DNA from: Ypsolopha sequella
Taxonomy: Eukaryota; Arthropoda; Insecta; Lepidoptera; Ypsolophidae
Assembly: GCA_934047225.1 (NCBI GenBank)
Contig: OW203988.1
Coordinates: forward strand, 9,210,229 to 9,274,228
Direction of reading: 5' to 3'
Length of the DNA: 64,000 nt
Position numbers and translations under genes: made by a program. This document shows positions 43,186 to 55,235 of the stretch, piece by piece. The notes below the pieces were generated by a model. That model searched no databases and was not told where the DNA came from. It worked only from the letters and a program-made list of their open reading frames with translations. The number at the start of each line of letters is the position of its first letter. Position 1 is the stretch's first letter.

Positions 43186-44055
43186 AAAAACCAACCAAGT
43201 GCGAGTCAGACTCGCGTACCTAGGGTTCCGTATTGTGGACGACAAATTTAATTTTGACATTCTCGTGTGTTCAAAACTCTGTACTCAATTTTTTATTTAA
43301 CCGTGTACAATAAAGTGTGTATTCATTCATTCTTTTTCGTGAATATCTGAACCGCTTTATTTTTCCTGTAATCTTTACGTAAACACATATTACCTTAATT
43401 TTTTTTATATATTTCAGTGCACCAGTATTGGAGATAAGGGGGGGGCATACATTTTTCATGGTTTCTCAAGGATTTCTCGAAATATTTGCAATTATATAGC
43501 CAAACTATATTTTTTTACAATCAGCTTTTTAATACCTACATTTTTAATATTTATTATTTTTTCTTTTTTATATTCTCATTTGTGCTCAACTTTTTTTAGT
43601 CACTATAGTTTTGCAGTAATTGGCCAGTTATAATCTACATTTTTTCACATTTTTCGGTGTACCAGTTTCGGAGATAACGGAGGACAAACATATTTTTGTG
43701 GTTTTTCAAATATTTCTCGAAACCAGTGCCAGTAAATATAGTACCTAAAAGTATATATTGTTATAATCAACTTTTTAATATCTACAATTTGATACCCATA
43801 TTGTATTTTTGGGAAAATATTTTTTATTTTTCTCTCTTTTATTTTGGAAATATTTTGACCTATTTCAAATTTGTTATATTTTGTTACACCGTGATATGTG
43901 GGCAAATTATTGCAATTTTTTTGCCAAATTTCATGTCTTTATCTTTAACGGTGCTAAAGTTATGGAAGCTGTGACATACGGACGGACGGACGGACAACGG
44001 AGTCTCACCATGAAGGTTCTTTTTGTACCTTTTAGGTACTACGGAACCCTAAAAA
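43186..44055 (+). repeat. GGTTCCGTA dispersed repeat, two modules
   Basis: The head accaagtgcgagtcagactc leads to cctagggttccgtatt. Modules start near 43415 and 43656. The tail is ggacggacggacggacaacg, then actacggaaccctaaa. A 70-bp piece ending aataaagtgtgtattcattc (43258-43330) is inserted in the head. Confidence 0.8.
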
Positions 44056-45019
44056 AGTGGTATGTCTATGTCTGTCTACTCATCTGTCAAATCAGTCAGC
44101 AGCAAATTTTTATAAATTAATCTTGATAGCAAAGGACATATTTCTAAACAGCCATTTCTCAAGTGACGTCACACGAAGGCCAATGGAAGTTGCAGCTTTT
44201 TCGTAAAAATATTCATAATCATGAGGTTTTTTAGACCACAAGTTCAAAAATACGGCTTATTAAACCTAAATCTCGGAATGGTTTTCGAATTAACACACCG
44301 CGCATTGCGTAGTATCAGTCACTCGTCCGTTAACAGCTTTCGTAGATTTTGCGAATTCCTTGGACAGACTGATAACACCTGCATTCACTCTCCTAATTTC
44401 TGGGCGAGCGCCCTTCATCCTAGGTCTCGTAGACTCTTTCCATCAGGCGAGGTATTACGTATTAGTAAACGGAGGCAATACTTTACAATTTTACAACATC
44501 TTTAAATGGAAGGAAAATGTTTTCTGTTAATTTGTGAAAAATATAGGCAAGGATCTAAGAAAACAGTTTTTATCTATATGTAGGTATTTAACATATGGCA
44601 TACATTACAGACGTGCATTTCCGTCCAATGCGTATAACACTGTATTAAATTGAAAAATAGGTAAACATTTACAAAATAAATAAAAAAATAGATTAAAACA
44701 AAAGTATAAGTAACAACCCCACAAGAATTTTTAGTCATTGTAGAGTCCTTCCTTCTGTTATACCCTAACGTGCTAAAACAAGTAGAATTAGTAAAATAGC
44801 CAAGTAGAAGGTTAAAATCGACCGGATGGTTCGTAGGAAGATCTTGGTCGACACCATTTGGCAAAATATGAAGCTTTCGCATGTCTGCATAAAAATATAC
44901 CAATAGAATCGATTATCGTCCGGATTTAGAAGAAGGTATTTGTAGTCTTATGGCTACCACCTGGGAGTAAAACGAGTTTAAGTAATACGCATGCTGTAAT
45001 ATGGAGTAGAAGAACTTAC
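44056..45019. other. jumu intron 3, left part
   Basis: An element word tttttagaccacaa at 44228 recurs at 32361. A plus-strand frame at 44221-44505 is not recognised. No exon seen. Confidence 0.4.
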
Positions 45020-45252
45020 CTGGATAAACCATTGCCTTCTTGATTGCTACTGGGTCCTTCCGTGACCACTTTTGTACTTCTTCATCCATTTTACCAATTT
45101 TCGAAGGATTCATTGCCCAGAGGCAGCCTTTTCTTTGACTTCCATTCGTCGAAGGCTTCTCGATCTTTTCAAAACATTTATTTAAGCTAAGATTGTGTCG
45201 TACAGAATTTTTCCATCCGTTTGGCGCCGTTTTGAAGTAGGGGAAGTGTTGG
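45020..45252 (-). CDS. jumu: jumeau-type forkhead gene, exon 3 (forkhead C-terminal half)
   Basis: Acceptor aattcttttcag|cc and donor ccag|gtaagt. It encodes [20 protein letters not shown] then [40 protein letters not shown] and [33 protein letters not shown] is the DNA-recognition helix of forkhead domains, and [18 protein letters not shown] is the FoxN1/4 version of the wing. The reading frame joins exon 2 within the domain (codon for Cys323 is split). Confidence 0.95.
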
Positions 45253-45337
45253 CTGAAAAGAATTAAATAGATTCATGAGTTTCTTTGTGAAGTCGACTGT
45301 GGAAAGATCACATTCGTGATTGACGCGAACAACTTAC

Positions 45338-46209
45338 CACATGAAGTTGTAGATCTCAGATACGGGTAGACTTCCCGTTCGCGAGTTCTTAAGTGCCATT
45401 GCTATTAGACACGAATATGAATACGCTGGCTTCGGGAATTCATGTATACTCCTCGATGAGGTATTTACATATTTAGGTTGATGACTATTCTCAACTGTGA
45501 ATGCTCCACCTACTGTCGTTTTAATAATTTGTCTACTATTGCTCAACGACGAATTGTCAATAAGTATCGTAGCTTGGTTCTTTGCACTATTCGCTAAAAT
45601 TGTCCTAGATTGCTGTGCGTCCAGTATGTGGATATTGCCAGAAATAATGGTTTTCGTTCCTAATTGCTGAGAAACTTTTTGGTTTGGACTTGAAATGGAA
45701 CAGTTTTTACTATTAACTTTAAGTACTTCCGCTTGAGAAGTTTTTATTCGAACGGTTTGTGATACTTTAATGGTTTTAGTTTCCAGATCATTTATTAAAT
45801 CTTTCACATGGTCTTGTTTTCGCACGTAAATAACCATTTGTGTAGCTTCTTCTAATGGTTTCCTTGTGATTGGCTCGTCTAGCTCAACTTTGGATACTTT
45901 TATTGTGTTTGGTGAGAACGTTAGGTGGCTTTTCTCCGCCTTTGGACTGGGCATCGATGTGCTGCTATCACTATTTACTGACGTAAGCAATAGATTCGAT
46001 GCCTCTTCTTTTACTATCTTTTTAGTCGGTGTTTCCGCGAACGAGGAAGGCATGACAGAGTTAGGATTGACCATCACAGCGTTTGCTTCTGAACCGTATA
46101 AATCTATATTATGTACAAAATTTGATGAATGATTAAGCCACGTCGCCGAGTTATCAGTGTCCATGTCTAATAAAGGAGGCAATTCGGAGAAGTTTAATCC
46201 TAACGAATC
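45338..46209 (-). CDS. jumu: jumeau-type forkhead gene, exon 2
   Basis: The largest exon (872 nt), from acceptor cttgtttacag|gat to donor tgtg|gtaagt. It starts [20 protein letters not shown] and carries a long Ser/Thr/Lys-rich, probably disordered region. It ends with [20 protein letters not shown] then [15 protein letters not shown], the first helices of the forkhead domain (about residues 292-385 with exon 3). In flies jumeau is a FoxN1/4 transcription factor acting in heart, haemocyte and neural development; that role is transferred by family. The complete model is 570 aa over seven exons with no frame break. Confidence 0.93.
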
Positions 46210-46290
46210 CTGTAAACAAGAGATACGTAATAAAGTAAAATATCCATTTTCTTGAGACAAAGGAAAGTGTAGTCAGCTAAGCAAACATAC

Positions 46291-46386
46291 TGAGAAGTCT
46301 GTGATGCTGTTGAGATCAGTAGCCATTTCTGATTTGATATCCATGTCCAGCATGTCCTGGAGTGAGTCGGTGATATAGAGATCCAT
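46291..46386 (-). CDS. jumu: jumeau-type forkhead gene, first coding exon as modelled
   Basis: The exon spans 46401-46291 between acceptor atgttgccacag|gtg and donor tca|gtatgt. The first ATG gives MDLYITDSLQDMLDMDIKSE then MATDLNSITDFS, phase 0 into exon 2. The frame is open through the acceptor (VYSDSMDLY), so an upstream coding exon remains possible. The alternating acidic and hydrophobic residues (LQDMLDMDI) resemble a short activation or interaction motif. Confidence 0.75.
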
Positions 46387-46401
46387 GCTGTCGGAGTACA
46401 C

Positions 46402-47611
46402 CTGTGGCAACATAACGATATTTGTATAATTTCGTAGGACATACCTACCAGACGTTTCATAAGTCATAAAGTCAACAGTTTCCCGCCATTACGGTGGCCT
46501 AAATTTACTGTCTGACAGTTTGGCCTCGGTTGGCGGGGCAGTCGGCAGGCGTGGTACAATGAAACCACTACGTCGACGTAGTACAAAACCTGTTATGGTT
46601 CTGTGGTATGCGCTAGCCGGCAGTGAGAGAGCAAACCAGTGAACGCTTGTCTACGCTCATTCAAATTAATACTGAGCCTTTCAATAGTAAAGTCAATAAT
46701 ATAACTGCACGTATTACGCGAAGAATGAATGGCCAGTGCGAGAAAAGGTTCCTATTTTCGTAAAAACGAGGTAACAAATCATCCCAACTTGTTGATAGAG
46801 GCGACCTATGCCAACGCATAAAACGTTGGCTGCACGGCAAGGGCCGGGAGGACCGACTGGAACTTTTTTAAAAGTTAATGTAAAAAAAGCGGAACAAGTT
46901 GAAGGCACACAAGATTCGGGACGATGTTTTTGTCGATGCTTTTACTCTCGAGATAAGTGTGTTTATAAATAAACTTGTTCTGATATCGCTGTGTTTTTAA
47001 GTTTTACTTTCATCAGCTAATGAGTATAAGCTACCTATACCTACAGAATATTTTGTTGTTTTAGATTAGGTTTGCCGTATTGTTTAAATATTTGGGAGCT
47101 TCAACTTACTAGTAGTACCTATTTGATCTGATGTCAGTAAGTGCATTGGCAGATAATAAAATATTCTGAAGTGATCTTAAGACACTTGACCCTAAGAATT
47201 ATAATAATTTAATTTTACAATCTTAATCGCATGTATTCCGTTACGAAAACAAAGCTGAGTAGTCATAATACGAGCACGAAACAAATATTTGCATGAAATC
47301 TACTTGCAGTCTGCAGACCATTGATAAGAAAATACGAGCTCAAAAAAGTTATATTTTTACTTGTACTTTCCCGCCAAATAAAACCGGAAATAACTGCGTG
47401 TGAAAGAGAGATTTACATGTAGGGTGGCAGAAAGGGATAGCGCTAGTTGACCGAAAGAGGGTGAGTTCACCCCTGATGATACTGTAGACAGCTAGTCGTG
47501 TATAGCGTGGACTCTCGCGATTACTAATTTACGAAACCAATCTAATAGTCTGCCGCTTGCTGTTACTACAAAATATCTGCCTTCCTCATCTTACCATGAA
47601 CACATATTTAG
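46402..47611. promoter_or_regulatory. jumu upstream region with E2F-like motifs
   Basis: tttcccgcc occurs at 46479-46487 and 47367-47375. The sequence 46490-46660 is GC-richer than its surroundings. A 5' non-coding exon or promoter of jumu is plausible somewhere between here and 54 kb. Not proven. Confidence 0.25.
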
Positions 47612-47665
47612 GGTTCCGTACCTCCTCATGAAAAAACGGAAACCTTATAGGGTCAATTTGTTTGT
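47612..47665 (-). repeat. Fragment of the GGTTCCGTA repeat
   Basis: ttagggttccgtacctcctc matches an end of the family; no body remains. Confidence 0.5.
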
Positions 47666-47944
47666 TTAGAGACTTTTTCGCAGGAACGGCTCGAGTTATT
47701 TAAACGAATATCAAATACAAGTAGGAATAGCCTCATACTGGTGAAAAAAAAACAAGTTTCTAGTTTAACGTAATAAAAAGATAAGGCATTTCAAAACGTA
47801 TTTTCATTTAAAAAATCCCACTCAGTGACTGATTATCCAGAACCTTTAATTTAAGGTACTTACAATCAAAATAAATAAACTTAGCTTTATAGTTTCTTTC
47901 TTATATCTTGTATATAATGATAAGTTAATATTTTTCGGAACATT

Positions 47945-48460
47945 TTTTTAGGGTTCCGTAGTCAACAACAAGGAACCCTTATAGTTTCGCCATGTCCATC
48001 TCTCTGTCTGTCTGTCCGCGGCTTAGCTTAGAGACTATTAGTACTAGAAAGCTGTAATTTGGCATGGGTATAATATTTATTACGCCGATAAAGTGGTACA
48101 GTAAAATCTTTAAACATATTTTTTTTTAGGGTACCTGTCCGTGTCCGTGTCCCTCCCTACCAGCGAAACGGTTGTATATGGAGACGCGAAAAAAATCACG
48201 CCAGTGGTATATATAACGAAATTAAAAGGAAAACTATCACAGCTAAGTAGGCTTTACAAGTTAACGAGTACAGATCGCGCCAAACTTTTAGTCCCCTCCA
48301 AACACGGGGCGATTCGCATCAGCAGGAACAAGATGTATGGGCCGTTCTTGAGAAGAGAAACTTCCGAGCGTACTAGAAATTTGGCGCGATCTGTATTATT
48401 ATAGATAATGGTACGGAACCCTTCGTGCGCGAGTCCAACTCGCACTTGGCCGGTTTTTTC
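47945..48460 (-). repeat. GGTTCCGTA-related repeat, inverted orientation
   Basis: It starts ttagggttccgtagtcaaca and ends ggtacggaacccttcgtgcg then gagtccaactcgcacttggc, the reverse complement of the family head. It lacks the 242-bp module and carries a 125-bp MITE (48270-48394). Confidence 0.7.
48270..48394. mobile_element. 125-bp MITE related to the 602-bp TIR element
   Basis: The ends acagatcgcgccaaactttt and the inverse ...atttggcgcgatctgt match the pattern acagNNcgcgccaaNcttttagtcNcctc of the element at 5331. Confidence 0.75.
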
Positions 48461-48912
48461 ATTATTATTAATTATTCAAGGTCTTAAATTTGATATAATG
48501 GCACGGAACCCTTAGGCAAAGAGTCCTACTCGTACTTGACCGTTTTTTTTTTCGCGATATAAGGTACAGCATGCATTTTACAAGGTTCCATTTACAACCT
48601 TGTATGTAGATCGTTAAAGCCACAAATAGACATAGCCCAAAGTGGTGTGGTTGCTAGAGGTAGTTTATCTCTAAAATGTCCGTCGCTCGTGAGCTCACGA
48701 TTCTTGCTGGTACACGTAGGTAGACCGTGAACCCGCTCTTTATTACCTCTAGAGTTCATTTTGCTTCACGTGCTCTATGAATCAGAGTAATACAATTCAC
48801 TTCCTACTTTGTTGTAATTTACCATTAGTTTGACAAGGATTCGTGGCACAGAAGACCTAGCATTGGGCGAAAACACGCTACCAATGGTGAAAGATCACCT
48901 CCGCCAATCGAA
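48461..48912. other. Intergenic, nothing firm
   Basis: Another decayed copy of the repeat end (cacggaacccttaggcaaag) occurs near 48501. No gene seen. Confidence 0.4.
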
Positions 48913-49200
48913 TTATTGTTCTATGTCAGAAAAGTCGACGTTACGAAAACGTCGCAGCTTTCTGAGGTCTGAGAAATGTTTAGGAACCCTCGTCTTGTAA
49001 GCGGGGGGCTGCAACGTGGTCGGTGGAGGCACCGCGAGGAGGCCGGCGCTCCGCCCGCCGTGTCCTCGAACGTGACCGCTCGCGCTTGCCTTGAACCCAC
49101 TCCGTCGACCGCCTAGCGCCGCGTGCATCCGACACCAGAACATTGGAAAAACAGTCGCCACGGAAAATGGGGTGTTTGACCGCATTTCTCATGCGCGGTC
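48913..49200 (-). other. GC-rich patch, candidate 5' exon
   Basis: This is the most GC- and CpG-rich stretch of the intergenic space. A minus-strand frame ends with VPPPTTLQPPAYKTRVPKHF then SDLRKLRRFRNVDFSDIEQ, but other frames are open too, so coding is uncertain. It could be the first exon or promoter of jumu, which lies downstream on the same strand. Confidence 0.25.
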
Positions 49201-52200
49201 GGATAATTTACTACTAAGACATTGTGAGGCAATCTAAATAATCATTGCGCTCGGCCAAAATATTCGTTGCAAATGATCACAAATGGTAATCGTATAGATC
49301 AGTAGGGCATTACTAGTTGGATAACCAGTTTATTTATAGGACATACAGTCACGTGGTACGTTTAGGTATACTTTAAATTATACAAAATTTGTAGGTAGGT
49401 ATTTATGGCGCCAAAATGCGAGACGAAAATTTGCAAGTCTGTAAAGTGGCTGTGGAAATTGCGAGCAATGCGCGCGCAATCCGCCCCGTGGTAGGGGGTG
49501 AAAGTATTGATCGTGTCGTGCGCTGAACGTTTGCTCCCCTCGTGTGCCCTCAACTTCCCGGTTTCAAATCAAGGAGGGAAACTGTTTTTTCTCGTACGAA
49601 GTTTCATATACTATTCACATTTGAAGCGGTCTCGGAGCCAATTTGGGCAACCAGATTCGGCGCCAAAATCATTTTTATTTACAAGAAAATTTTTATTCAG
49701 AATAGTTTTTTGCATAAATAAGCTACACGTAGATATAAAAATTAGACACCCAAATAACAAATAAAATATTTTGTTACCTTTTTAAAAGTAAAAAAAAAAA
49801 AAACTTATAGGTCGGCAATAAAAATTCAGTTTTTCGGAAGAGAACATTATGTCCCATCAAAAATCACGTTTCAGTTGAGCAAATACAGAAGTAGGTATAA
49901 AGATTACACACGTATATTTAGCAGTTCAACGACTTTGAAGTGAATTCGGTCTCAATGATCAAATATGAAAAACCCCAATGTTTATAAAAACAGAGGATTT
50001 TTTCGCTCAGCGATTTTTCACTCGGAGTTTAAATTAAAAGTCGACAACTAATATATTGGGGTCCATTTTCTAAACAATTATATTATAGGTAATAACGTAT
50101 ATTCTTATTACCTATCATAATCTAGGATTACCAGATGACAGGAATTTTCCTGACATGTCAGGAATTTTTAAAAGGATGAATAAATGCTCAAAATTATTAT
50201 ATTTATTAAGTAACATTGTTTTAGGAACGAAAACTGTTGAAAATCGCGCTGCTTATCTGAAAAATTACAGGAAATGTATTGAATAATCAGGTATTTTGTC
50301 AGGAATTCACGTTATTGTGTCTGGTAATACTATCAGATTATCAGATAATCAGATTATCAGTTTTAGAATTGATTTGTCGGTGTAAAAGTAGCCCACTATG
50401 GTGGTCTTCTGGGTAATAAACATCCGAAATTTGTGGATATATTAATAAACATCCGGCTTCAAAAGTGTCATTGCTATACGTTATTTGTTTACAGACCCCC
50501 GGGGGTTCGCGATCAGGTATAGGGGGGGGGAGGGTCGGAATTTGTCAAACAAATGGTTTTATCTATGTGAAACTTTGATAAACGTTAAGGAGAGCGTAAA
50601 TATTTTCATTTTATGTTTTTGGTTTTTAGGGGGTTGCGATACTAAAAATATTGAGAAACAGTGCTTTATAGTATATACCGCAATCTGACCAAATTTTGAA
50701 ACTTGTCTGTATTAATTACCGTCTTTCAAGATATAGGTACATTAGAAACAAATAAATAACGTTACAAAATGCTACTTTTTCGAAGTTTTTTGTGGGGATC
50801 CCATACAATTTCAATTTTCTTTTATTTTATATTATTTGCGTGATCTATTACGGCCAATTACGGCTGAAGCTGTAGATCCCTGTGACAGACAGACAGAAAG
50901 ATAGAGTTCCATTTAGCACTGTACGGAGACGGAACCCTAAAATGGTGTTGAGGCACTATTTCTTATAATTTTAGTTATTGTTGGCAGGTAAAGATGGTGC
51001 TAGCTAACATTCATCAATTTTGCGCAACCAAAGGACCAAATAGAAATATTTTAAATAGGTATCTAAAAATAAATAAACATTTGGAAATTATAATGAAATT
51101 CGCACCGAATGTGTATAACAAAAACAGTGTTATGATAGCAGCCCCTTTCCCCCATGCATAACACAGGTATAACGTGGACGTGGCTTGTATAAAAAATTAC
51201 TATACCATTCAACCCAATACACTACTACAAGCACAAGCAGTGCAATACATCTGTATGCTTCAACTGGATTGGTTGCTAAGGTTGTAGTGGTGCAATGTGC
51301 AGCAGATGCATTTGCGTGTGTGCTGAACGCCCCAGTTGCACCGTGAGGGTGTGTGCGTGCACGTGTACACGTATACGAAGCAACTGGCGGGCGAGAGCGC
51401 TATATCTATATCCACATGTAGGTATGTCTACCTACTCCTCTCGGATCATGGTGCAGTGGTACACTCATTGTTCAACGACTTTTGAAATTCTCAGAGACAG
51501 TTGGTCAGCCGTGGGAACAACTTTGGCTCTAATATGCGAGTTAAGATTTAACTATTTATCCTAATGAATATTTAATGAGATCTGATAGTAGGACAAATAA
51601 ACGATAGACAATAAATAAACAAATATATACCTAGCTATACAGGAAAATCTATGAAAGATACTAAGTTTTGAGTGTTGAGTACCATCAACCATCTATGCTT
51701 GGACAATGCTTTGTAAAAACCACTTTTGTGATAGACATACTTTTCTTTGGTGTAGACAAACGGCTTTCCTCAATTAAGGCTATGATCAGGATAGTCCACC
51801 AGTTTCAGGAGGTGGGCCGCTTGTTTACATCATGAATTATCCTCAAGTTTCATTTAAGTCTATGACTTTTTTTCTTAATTATAGTTTTGACGATTTCGTA
51901 CTGCAGTACAACTTGATTAATTAGCTCTGTATTTCGAAAATACTGCTTGATGATGATGACTTTACTCATCATTGTATTAAGTATAATATACCATGCCAGG
52001 TATGTCTATCCCTCCAGACACTTTAGTTTTCACCTTTCACCGTAATAAGCGGACCTTATAAATTTGACTATGAGAATTATAAAGTACTATATTATAAAAA
52101 AAATATTAAGCTCTGCTCAAATCAGTATCATTCTTTAAGAAGTTATGAAGTGGCATGTAATGGTGCAACCCCACATCAAAAAAACTATATATTTGATTTA

Positions 52201-52950
52201 TTATAAAAAAAAAAACGTTTTAGTCAGATAACATAAGTTATCTAATACATAAGTGCTAATTCCCAATATCTTCCTATGTAAATTTGACCCATAATGGAAC
52301 TTTTGCTTTGAGAGGCAGTAGTGCGCAAGTCGATGAATACTCTTATTGCCGTAGTGATAAAACTACATTATGATTTTATTCTAGGGATAGCCTAATGGCA
52401 TAATGGTGTGACTGTGCTGATACATACAGCTCCTAAAAAGCAATGGATGAGGCTGGCAAGAGACCAGAGAATGGTGCGGCAAAGAGGCAACAGTAGTGTG
52501 ATTGATGACATTTGCATGCAACGAAGCATATTTTCTGTGGTGCTGATTTATCTAAGACTTTGTAGACCTTTGTGCCACTACGCAAGATGGTACTTCTTTG
52601 CTTGTGTATAGTCAGTGTAGAATAAGAGAACTTTTTTGAAGTGCAGAAGCACACATGAGGACAGGCAGAAGTCTACACTTCTCACCCAACTAGTATATTA
52701 GTGTAAATGTGTAAGAATTTCATTAAAAAAAGATACTAATACACTCAAAGTAACGGTTTATTTATGTTCTTATCATTATGTACATTATTATCACTAGCAA
52801 TAATAATTTAAAAGAAAGGATATGGAGTAGAAGTATTCCTTTAGGGCATCAAACACAGAGTTACTTTAGAAAATAATGTCAATGAGGTCATTAATTTCGT
52901 AGAAAAATACTGTTGTCTTTTCTATAAGTTGTGCCAGTGATGAGAATTCA
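49201..52950. other. Intergenic region without an identified gene
   Basis: Contains a poly-A run near 49788, cag-gaattt words (50140-50310), a fragment of the GGTTCCGTA repeat tail at 50881-50942 and a GT/CG-rich simple stretch near 51300-51380. Short frames at 52408-52611 (contains QWMRLARDQRMVRQRGNSSV) and elsewhere are unrecognised. Confidence 0.35.
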
Positions 52951-54364
52951 TGAGAACGTCATCCGATTTCCCGCCAGTTTAGTAATTCACTAACTGTCAT
53001 CGTCTAATTTTGGTTCTTTCTTCGATACCTTTTGCAAAAATATTTTTGTAAATGCAATGATTACGTACAGACCACAATGAAAAGGTTTGTATATCACATT
53101 TCGTCCGTTTTAACTAAAAACATCGAAAAGAGCGGGACATGTTGGTCGGACTAACCCATTGTTCATGTTTCTGTTGATCCGACTGCCAACCGTGCCATGA
53201 AGTTTCGTTTTTTATTACTGGTTTGTACTTACCGAATATTTATTCAGATAAATATCCCTATGCCCAATTGAAAAATCCGTGATTTCGCACATTTACGTTT
53301 TTACTGTCATGAAAATGACAGATATAATACCACTCACTCCATACAAAACACCACAATGTTTTATTATTTTGTGAAAAGGTACACAAAGAACGGAGGCTTT
53401 CGTCATTGGTAGACTTTACCCACGTGACCGTTTAAAAACCTCTGCTATTGGCCGTTTAGGCCACCGGATTGACGTCATGAGTCAAACTTCTGCTTCATAA
53501 CTAATATTTTTTTGTAATTTTAGTACCAATTAACAGTACTATTAAATAATTAAGTAATGTGTGAATTTTTGGAGAAATTAAATACTGCGATGTAATTCTA
53601 AACTTACTTCAAATTTAAATAGACAGCATACTTACTTCGTAGCTTCCGGTGAGAAACACGTTCTATCGGGACAAGATGGCGGTTGTTTACACCGGCACAC
53701 AAGGCGGGAAGCTATTTGGTTGTTCATGAATCTTTATTTATGATATTTTAGGACTTAAAACAACTATCAAAGCAACAAGAATATTATTTTACGACTATTG
53801 GCAATATTGTGATAAAATTATTGAATATTTGAGCAATCCATTAATTCAGCAGCATATGCGCCACCTAGCGGATAAAATTGAAACATCTACATCGCGGGAA
53901 TTTAAAATTTCAAATAGGTAGTATTTCAAAACTTAACATTCTGAAAAAAAATTTGTTTAGTTTTAACAACGAAAATACAAAAATATGTTTTACGCGTAAA
54001 TAACTTATTTATATTTGAAAAAAACAAAGAACATTTGTACTAATCAAGTTACATAATTATTCATAAAACAATACAACTGAAAATTCACTTATAATTACAG
54101 GTATGATAAATTGACATAAAATAACGAGGCAGGAGTGGAAATAAAATGAGTATCAATCCATTATATACAGAACAGCATAAGATTATTTACGAATTACGAC
54201 AATAAAGGCGGGCAATAATAGTCATTTCAAATATTAAACAAAAACGGGCCAATTCATATCCAAAAATGAAACAAGTGTTAAAACACTGCCATACTTAAAA
54301 TCTAATAATAAAACATACATTAAAATGATAAAAATTAAATCAAACAAAAGAGGAACAAGAATCA
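52951..54364. other. 3' flank of the lysine-rich gene and intergenic DNA
   Basis: E2F-like tttcccgcc at 52967-52975 and ggcgggaa at 53703-53710. caagatggcgg at 53673 resembles a YY1/Pho core. tgacgtcatgagtca at 53473 combines CRE and AP-1 cores. No exon seen. A promoter for jumu could lie here. Confidence 0.25.
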
Positions 54365-54820
54365 TTAAAACTTAGACAACTTAACTTTTCTTTGTTTCTT
54401 ATACATTTCATAAGTACCTAACTTTTTAAATTTTTGACTTTGAATATAGTCATTCTTGAAGTTGACTGTTTCGCTAGACTGGGCGATAAACTTCACTTCC
54501 TGCGGGCAGACTTTAACTTGGAAATTAGTAGTGAAACCGCGACCCGACGTTGACGCTGTAGGCACGAAGGGCAGAACCTTCGGTTTTTCAATCTTATTAT
54601 TCCTCCTTTTCTCTGGCGAACCAGAGTTCAAGTAAATGCTATCTTCAAGGTAATTTGATGGTTTATTCCTTCTCTTCACAGTTTCCTCAACGACAAAGGC
54701 ACTTGTGGATACAATTTTCTTATTTTTGGGTTCTTTCGATTTAGGATTTTCTAACTGCTGTAAGAAGGCGTTAGGTAGTCGGGATATTTGGATGTTGTCG
54801 AAGAAGTTCTCTTTCAAGAC
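54365..54820 (-). CDS. Lysine-rich protein, last exon
   Basis: Acceptor gctttcttttcag|gtc, phase 0, to TAA at 54367-54365; 151 aa. It reads VLKENFFDNIQISRLPNAFL then QQLENPKSKEPKNKK, a basic middle (RRNKPSNY, EKRRNNKIEKPKV), ASTSGRGFTTNFQVKVCPQE, VKFIAQSSETVNFKNDYIQS and KKLGTYEMYKKQRKVKLSKF. The C-terminal half looks like a conserved module, but I cannot name the family. The basic, low-complexity character upstream suggests a nucleolar protein; this is inference. Confidence 0.8.
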   Translation of the reverse strand, partial: VLKENFFDNIQISRLPNAFLQQLENPKSKEPKNKKIVSTSAFVVEETVKRRNKPSNYLEDSIYLNSGSPEKRRNNKIEKPKVLPFVPTASTSGRGFTTNFQVKVCPQEVKFIAQSSETVNFKNDYIQSQKFKKLGTYEMYKKQRKVKLSKF

Positions 54821-55235
54821 CTGAAAAGAAAGCAAAATATTAATAAATCAAAAACACATTTTACATTAAATCTAACAACATAGGTATTAATATAAGGGTA
54901 GTAAGAAAACGAGTGACTGTAAATTAAAATTTGAAGTGACAAAAATAATTATTTTGACTTATTGTTTTACTAAGTGAGCGACTGACTGCGAGTAACGAGA
55001 AATCAATAGAACAGCAACTTAAAAACATTCATTTGAGTTACTTAAATTACAAAATGAGAAGCTTCATAATATTTGAGCGACCTGATGTTTGTTTGAGTGT
55101 CAACATTATGTCCTGCATTTTTTTCAATATTTGGCAAATGATTTATTTATCGTAATAGCACATTATGTTAAATGAAGGGGGAGTATTTAACAGAAGGGGT
55201 AACAATTTTCAGTTTTAGTGACAATTTAAATTTAA

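Noticed and set aside
44221..44505. 94-codon plus-strand frame in a jumu intron
   Set aside because: No recognised motif, antisense to the gene, and its start overlaps a word repeated at 32361.
51295..51564. Cys/Arg-rich frame (CSRCICVCAERPSC)
   Set aside because: It lies over a GTGTGC/GCGTGC simple-sequence stretch that generates Cys codons by composition.
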